In this document: positions 6,588 to 10,452 of the stretch, one piece after another
Layout of the letters: each line of letters opens with the position of its first letter
How positions within the stretch are numbered: position 1 is the stretch's first letter
DNA from: CAZNYG01 sp964577205
GTDB taxonomy: Bacteria > Elusimicrobiota > Endomicrobiia > Endomicrobiales > CAIRNS01
Direction of reading: 5' to 3'
NCBI GenBank assembly: GCA_964577205.1
Contig: CAZNYG010000066.1
Coordinates: 1 to 10,452, forward strand
Length of the DNA: 10,452 nucleotides
Program-made: the position numbers and the translations under genes
Notes under the pieces: generated by a model
Told to the model about the DNA's origin: nothing
Databases searched by the model: none
What the model saw: the letters and a program-made list of their open reading frames with translations, nothing else

Positions 6588-7924
6588 CGCATCAAATATA
6601 TCCCTGCCCAGCATGCCGCGATGACGGAGAGTATGGGCGCCAGCAGGCGGCCGAGGATCATGTTTTCCGGCAGAAGAGGCGCCCACAGCACGAGCGCGTA
6701 CACCGCAAGGGCCGCGAAGAGGCAGCCCAGGATCAATGGTATCTTGCTCAGGAATACCCGTGTCGCGCCAAGCGGCGCCAGCATGGCGAAAACAAGTATC
6801 CACAGGCTCCAGCCGAGCCACCGTCCGACGGAAAGCGTGGACAGATAATAATACACGCCGAAAAAGGGTTCAAATATATGGCGGAGCGCGCCGGAAGCCT
6901 GAGGGCGCCGCAGCGCCGCCGGGGTCATCGGGCCGTGTTCTTTAAGGCGGCCCAGGACTTCCGCCGCGCCGGCATTTTTCTCCATATCCGGCAAAACCGT
7001 CCACGCGTCGCTCATGTATCCCCAGCCGTGCCAGTCCGTCGACGACGTCGTAACCAGGCCGTTGGCCCTGCAGAAGGCGGTCATCCGGCCACGTTCTTCA
7101 TCTGAAAAATTCCGGTACCCGGCATTATAGACCTCAAAGCCGTCTATCCCTTTCTGCCGGAGCTCTTCCCAGGTGAAGTGCCGCCATTTCCACCAGTGCG
7201 GGCAGATAACGACGAAACCGGCGGCATGCGCCTTGTCGATCACTTCCCGCGCCGTTTTGTCGCGGTACGGCCTGCCGTCGAACGGCCGATCCGCGAGCAC
7301 CAGAAGGGAGACCCGTTCCTTCGTAGAGATCTGCATCCCCGGCAGCGCTTCCTTCCCCGAGATCTCTTTCGAAAAATGAGGGAAGCCGTCCGTATGGCCG
7401 TGTTCGGTCACGAAAAAGGAATCGAATCCAAGCCGGCGGTGGAAGAACAGGCTCTGCGCCGGGCTCATGACGCCGTCGTGAGAATAGTACGTGTGGGAGT
7501 GAAGATCGACTACCTTCCCGTTCTCGACGCTCAGCCGCGGAGCCGGGAAAGGAAGTATGAGCGCCAGCAGTACGGCGGAAATGACAGCCAGCATTGCGAT
7601 GAGCGCCGCCCTGGCGGACGGCCCCGCTTTTTTCTTCCGCAGCATCGTCCGGATGAAAGCGGCCGTACCCAGCCAGGCGAGCCAGGAACAAAGCTGCACG
7701 ATGTACCTGCTGAAAGAAAGGACGTATTCCGCGGCGGCGGCGAACGGTTCGATCGCGTACCGCCACAACGGCCATATCACCCGGGCGTCAGCCAGCGGTT
7801 TTCCGGTTGAAAGGTCGACCGGGCCGGGATGACCGGGGGCCAGCATCGCGACGATGCCGAGCACGATGATACTGCCAAAGGCGATACGGAGACGAAGGGG
7901 CAGGCGGAAGATCAATGTTTTCAT
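6578..7924 (-). CDS. Membrane-embedded PHP-domain phosphoesterase-like protein
   Basis: A 448-residue protein with N-terminal hydrophobic segments (about 12-29, 72-92 and 104-124), a PHP domain (about 136-330) and C-terminal segments (about 368-384, 394-414 and 424-444). PHP motifs: DLHSHTYYSHDG with His142, His144 and Asp150; TEHGH with His175 and His177; CPHW with His243; and TDWHG with Asp297 and His299. The usual Glu of the PHP GxE motif is Gln198 here (LPGMQIS), and the usual TDH reads TEH. The PHP family hydrolyses phosphoesters with two or three metal ions, but this substrate is unknown and activity is not assured. The start at 7924 is preferred to one 72 nt upstream because it follows the deaminase stop by only 4 nt and begins a typical MKTLIF membrane leader. 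No strong ribosome site is seen, so coupled translation is likely. Confidence 0.82.
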   Translation of the reverse strand: MKTLIFRLPLRLRIAFGSIIVLGIVAMLAPGHPGPVDLSTGKPLADARVIWPLWRYAIEPFAAAAEYVLSFSRYIVQLCSWLAWLGTAAFIRTMLRKKKAGPSARAALIAMLAVISAVLLALILPFPAPRLSVENGKVVDLHSHTYYSHDGVMSPAQSLFFHRRLGFDSFFVTEHGHTDGFPHFSKEISGKEALPGMQISTKERVSLLVLADRPFDGRPYRDKTAREVIDKAHAAGFVVICPHWWKWRHFTWEELRQKGIDGFEVYNAGYRNFSDEERGRMTAFCRANGLVTTSSTDWHGWGYMSDAWTVLPDMEKNAGAAEVLGRLKEHGPMTPAALRRPQASGALRHIFEPFFGVYYYLSTLSVGRWLGWSLWILVFAMLAPLGATRVFLSKIPLILGCLFAALAVYALVLWAPLLPENMILGRLLAPILSVIAACWAGIYLMRQS

Positions 7925-7928
7925 GGTA

Positions 7929-9299
7929 TTAATCACAGGCTTTGCGAAGCAGAGCGCGGGACGCTTCGTTCGCGGCGCGAGCGATCTCATCCTCATCTCC
8001 GTTCACGAGGCGGCCGTCCTCGACAACGACCGCGCCGTTAACGATGACCGTCCGCGGCCTGCGCCCTCCGCACAGAACGAGAGCCGCGACCGGATCGTCG
8101 GTCGCGCCTGCGAATTCGAGGCGCCGCATGTCGAATACCGCGATGTCCGCCGCTTTCCCGGGTTCAATTGAACCGGTATCATTCCTGCCAAGGACGCGGG
8201 CGCCGCCCCTCGTGGCGCATTTCAACGCTTCGAGAGCGGTGATGCCTGACGCGCCGTAACGCGCCCTCTGGGCGAAAAGGCACTGGCGCAGCTCGTCGCG
8301 CATTCCGGACGAATCATTTGAGGAAGAGCCGTCGACCGCGAGGCCCACCGGAACGCCGCGGTCCAGCAGTTCTCTTACCGGCGCGATGCCCGATCCCAGC
8401 CTCATATTGGATGAAGGGCAATGGGCGACGCCGGTCCCCGTCGCCGCCATCAAGTCCATTTCGCCGGCGGACAAATGAATGGCGTGCGCATACCACACGT
8501 CGCTGCCGAGCCATCCAAGCCCGTCGAGAAAATCCAGCGGCCGTTTGCCGTAGCGCGCGAGGCAGAATTCCTCTTCGTCGCGCGTTTCCGCAAGATGCGT
8601 GTGGAGCCTGACCTTCCTGTCCCGCGCGAGACGCGCGGTCTCCTTCATCAGCTCAGGCGTAACGTTGAAAGGAGCGCAGGGAGCCAGGGCCACGCGGCAC
8701 ATCGAAAAATCGTCCGGGTCATGATAGCGTGAAATAAGCCGTTCGCTTTCCAGCAGCACGGCCTCTTCCTTCTGGACAAGGGAATCGGGAGGCAGCCCCC
8801 CACGCGAAACGCCCATGGTCATCGCTCCATGGCAGGGATGAAAACGGATGCCCAGTTCCTTCGCGGCCCCGATCTGCCGGTCGATGAACGAGGCGCTGTG
8901 TTTCGCCGGCAGGAGATACATATGGTCGGCCGCGGTGGTACAGCCGCTCAACAGCAGTTCGGCCATGGCGGCCCGGCTTGCAGCGTGCGAATGCTCCGGT
9001 TCAAGGTACTGCCAAACGCCGTAGAGCTTTGTAAGCCATTCGAAAAGCCCCGCGTTCTGCGCGGGGCGGTATACCCGGGTCAGTACCTGAAAAAAATGGT
9101 GATGCGTATTGACGAAACCTGGCACTACCAGGCAACCCGACACGTCCATGACGCGGCAGTCGTCCGGAAGGACGTCCGGCACGGGACCGACCTGAGCGAT
9201 CTCCCTGTCCCGGATAAGGATGCCCCCGCCCGGTAAGATCGTGTCCCTTCCGTCACAGGTCGCCACGCATAACGCGTTTTTAAGATAGAGCGAGTTCAT
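7929..9299 (-). CDS. 8-oxoguanine deaminase-like amidohydrolase
   Basis: A 456-residue TIM-barrel metal hydrolase of the AtzB/TrzN/guanine deaminase group, closest in pattern to 8-oxoguanine deaminases, which convert 8-oxoguanine to urate and ammonia. Motifs: PGFVNTHHHFFQVLTR at 60-75 (metal His66 and His68); LFEWLTKLY; ELLLSGCTTAADHMYL at 114-129; GGLPPDS at 167-173; HTHLAE at 233-238 (His235, catalytic Glu238); AHAIHL (His272); HCPSSNMRL.SGIAPVR at 293-309; and VDGSSSND at 322-329 (metal Asp323). Length and motif order are complete, so it should be active in the cytoplasm. Related triazine or cytosine-like hydrolases remain possible. Its ATG overlaps the exbD TGA (ATGA), linking its expression to the exbBD transport genes; the PHP gene follows after 4 nt. 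Confidence 0.88.
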   Translation of the reverse strand: MNSLYLKNALCVATCDGRDTILPGGGILIRDREIAQVGPVPDVLPDDCRVMDVSGCLVVPGFVNTHHHFFQVLTRVYRPAQNAGLFEWLTKLYGVWQYLEPEHSHAASRAAMAELLLSGCTTAADHMYLLPAKHSASFIDRQIGAAKELGIRFHPCHGAMTMGVSRGGLPPDSLVQKEEAVLLESERLISRYHDPDDFSMCRVALAPCAPFNVTPELMKETARLARDRKVRLHTHLAETRDEEEFCLARYGKRPLDFLDGLGWLGSDVWYAHAIHLSAGEMDLMAATGTGVAHCPSSNMRLGSGIAPVRELLDRGVPVGLAVDGSSSNDSSGMRDELRQCLFAQRARYGASGITALEALKCATRGGARVLGRNDTGSIEPGKAADIAVFDMRRLEFAGATDDPVAALVLCGGRRPRTVIVNGAVVVEDGRLVNGDEDEIARAANEASRALLRKACD

Positions 9300-9709
9300 T
9301 TGGGCTGCTGCTCCAGTTCTACTCCGAGGGCGAATTTTCTGGCGCCGGCCTGGCGGGCCTGATCGATAACCCGGATCACCATGTCATACTTCACGTCGCG
9401 GTCCCCCTTGATCATTATGGGGGCGTCCGGACGGTTGGAAACGCGGGGAGCCAGCTTTTCCCGGAGATCATCCAGGGGCACCTGCTGCTTCTCGATGTAG
9501 ACCCGCCCCTGCGGATCGATGAAGATCGTTATGGCCTTGTTCTCGTCGGTCTCGGCCGATGCCGCCGCCGGCATCTTCACCTTTATGCCCGGCTGCACAA
9601 GCATGGGCGTCGTTATCATGAAGATGATCAAAAGCACGAGAACGACGTCGGTGAAAGGCGTGATATTGATCTCGGCCATCAACCGTCCCCGTTTGATAGG
9701 CTGTCTCAT
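9296..9709 (-). CDS. exbD: ExbD/TolR family biopolymer transport protein
   Basis: A 137-residue inner-membrane protein with a short cytoplasmic N-terminus, one transmembrane helix (about 21-38) and a periplasmic domain. The motif INITPFTDVVLVLLIIFM includes Asp21, the equivalent of the proton-carrying Asp25 of E. coli ExbD. The C-terminal domain contains IKGDRDVKYDMVIRVIDQAR, typical of the family. With ExbB it forms the proton channel that drives TonB or Tol. The start at 9709 is chosen because it forms an ATGA overlap with the exbB stop and matches family length; an upstream extension of 41 codons would merely read exbB out of frame. The TGA overlaps the deaminase ATG. Confidence 0.93.
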   Translation of the reverse strand: MRQPIKRGRLMAEINITPFTDVVLVLLIIFMITTPMLVQPGIKVKMPAAASAETDENKAITIFIDPQGRVYIEKQQVPLDDLREKLAPRVSNRPDAPIMIKGDRDVKYDMVIRVIDQARQAGARKFALGVELEQQPK

Positions 9710-10338
9710 GATCCTTTCTTCTCCGTGAGGATATCCGCGGTCTGCGACGCGACGTACTCCATGTCGGTAATGAAATTGTCCACCCTGCGGACGAAATAAT
9801 TGTACGCGACCACCGCGGGTATGGCGACGCAAAGGCCGGTGGCGGTGGCAAGCAGCGCTTCTGAAACGCCGCCGATAACGACCGTGATGCCGCCGGAACC
9901 GATCTGCGAAATATTATGAAATGAACGGACGATGCCCAGCACCGTGCCGAACAGGCCTATGTACACCGCGATATTGCCGATAGTGCCGACGATACTGGTA
10001 TGCCGTTCCAGAAGCACCGTCTGTACCATGATCTCGCGTTCCATCGCGCTGGATATCTCTTTTTCTTCGCGCCCCGCTTTATGCAGGCCAGCGTGCGCCA
10101 CCCTGGCGATCGGCGCTTCTTCCGATTCGCACAGCGCGACCGCTTTTCCCAGGTTCCCGCGCGAGACCTCGATCGTTATTTCCTTCATGAACTTATCGCG
10201 GTCAAGGCGCGACTTGCTGAAATACTGGAGCAGCCGTTCGATGATAACCCCGATGGAAAGGACCGAACAGAACAAAAGAACGTACATCGTGAACCCGCCC
10301 ATACTCAGTATCTGCCACAACGTTTTCCCTTCAAACAT
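9706..10338 (-). CDS. exbB: ExbB/TolQ/MotA family proton channel protein
   Basis: A 210-residue inner-membrane protein with three helices, about 13-35, 118-138 and 161-183, and a cytoplasmic loop between the first two. The family core is seen as IGLFGTVLGIVRSF at 127-140 and GVSEALLATATGLCVAIP at 157-174, including the conserved Thr and Glu positions that line the channel. It works with ExbD to couple proton flow to TonB or TolA. The start is supported by AAAGGAG at 10347-10353, eight bases from the ATG. It begins 23 nt after the stop of an outer-membrane protein gene, and its own stop overlaps exbD. tonB is not in the window. TolQ is the main alternative name, but a preceding receptor-like tail favours ExbB. 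Confidence 0.92.
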   Translation of the reverse strand: MFEGKTLWQILSMGGFTMYVLLFCSVLSIGVIIERLLQYFSKSRLDRDKFMKEITIEVSRGNLGKAVALCESEEAPIARVAHAGLHKAGREEKEISSAMEREIMVQTVLLERHTSIVGTIGNIAVYIGLFGTVLGIVRSFHNISQIGSGGITVVIGGVSEALLATATGLCVAIPAVVAYNYFVRRVDNFITDMEYVASQTADILTEKKGS

Positions 10339-10346
10339 GTGAAGCG

Positions 10347-10353
10347 CTCCTTT
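10347..10353 (-). promoter_or_regulatory. Strong ribosome binding site of exbB
   Basis: AAAGGAG on the minus strand, eight bases before ATG 10338. It is the best ribosome site in the right-hand gene cluster, which otherwise uses overlapping starts. Confidence 0.8.
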
Positions 10354-10361
10354 TCTCTATT

Positions 10362-10452
10362 TCAGAATGACGCGGACAAACGGGTCTCGAACTGCGTCCC
10401 TTTGCGCCTGAATCCGGGCTGCATTTCAATATCCCGGCCCAGAAGATTCCTG
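10362..10452 (-). CDS. C-terminal end of an outer-membrane beta-barrel protein, probably TonB-dependent receptor (partial)
   Basis: The last 29 codons of a gene that enters from the window edge. The peptide begins RNLLGRDIEMQPGF and ends TQFETRLSASF followed by TGA at 10362-10364. The pattern N-L-x-x-x-D-x-E-x-x-P-G-F, about 14 residues later ending in a terminal Phe, matches the last strand of TonB-dependent receptors (NLFDKDYE..PGY......F). Hydrophobic residues at positions 1, 5 and 9 from the end form the Omp85/BAM recognition signal. Its place just upstream of exbB fits a receptor energised by ExbBD. The substrate cannot be told from the tail. Another outer-membrane barrel is possible. 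Confidence 0.6.
   Translation of the reverse strand, partial: RNLLGRDIEMQPGFRRKGTQFETRLSASF

Noticed and set aside
9710..9832. 41-residue N-terminal extension of exbD
   Set aside because: It only reads the exbB 3' end in another frame; the ATGA overlap and family length support the start at 9709.

Overview
The window is a bacterial chromosome fragment in which every supportable gene lies on the minus strand, so transcription runs from high to low coordinates. The DNA is visibly GC-rich. An outer-membrane beta-barrel C-terminus next to exbB/exbD points to a diderm (Gram-negative) organism. The 10-N run at 2671-2680 marks draft, possibly metagenome-derived, sequence. I cannot fix the phylum; the gene set and the short degenerate repeats in the spacers would fit a deep-branching diderm lineage such as Omnitrophota or a deltaproteobacterial-type group, but this is only a guess.

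Right part (10452 to 5068). The last 29 codons of an outer-membrane protein, probably a TonB-dependent receptor, are followed by exbB and exbD (proton-driven energiser of TonB-type transport), an 8-oxoguanine deaminase-like amidohydrolase, a membrane-embedded PHP-domain protein and a GT39/ArnT-like membrane glycosyltransferase. Junctions are tight: 4-nt ATGA overlaps for exbB/exbD and exbD/deaminase, then a 4-nt gap and a 43-nt gap. This looks like one transcription unit joining outer-membrane uptake energisation with a purine-type deaminase.

Middle (5067 to 3055). A 122-nt spacer with a 7-nt tandem repeat leads to argF (ornithine carbamoyltransferase). Between argF and an endonuclease III-like glycosylase lies a previously hidden piece: a recognisable C-terminal fragment of a gamma-carbonic-anhydrase-like left-handed beta-helix protein, broken by an in-frame TGA and lacking its beta-helix. 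It overlaps the start of the glycosylase gene.

Left part (3053 to 6). A GAF-HD-GYP protein (likely cyclic-di-GMP phosphodiesterase) follows one nucleotide after the glycosylase gene. It is split by the N-run; joining the two flanks directly restores a single 379-residue protein with a normal GAF core. Then come a small two-helix DUF4321 membrane protein, a spacer with a 21-bp hairpin, maf (nucleotide pyrophosphatase), and an HD-type protein with a class I cyclic-nucleotide-phosphodiesterase-like signature that overlaps the maf end by 8 nt.

Most genes are recognisable families. The less ordinary elements are the carbonic anhydrase remnant, the repeat-filled spacers, the membrane PHP protein with altered metal-ligand positions, the GT39/PHP/deaminase/exbBD grouping and the gap-split signalling gene. 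I found no CRISPR array, tRNA, rRNA, insertion sequence or phage gene.
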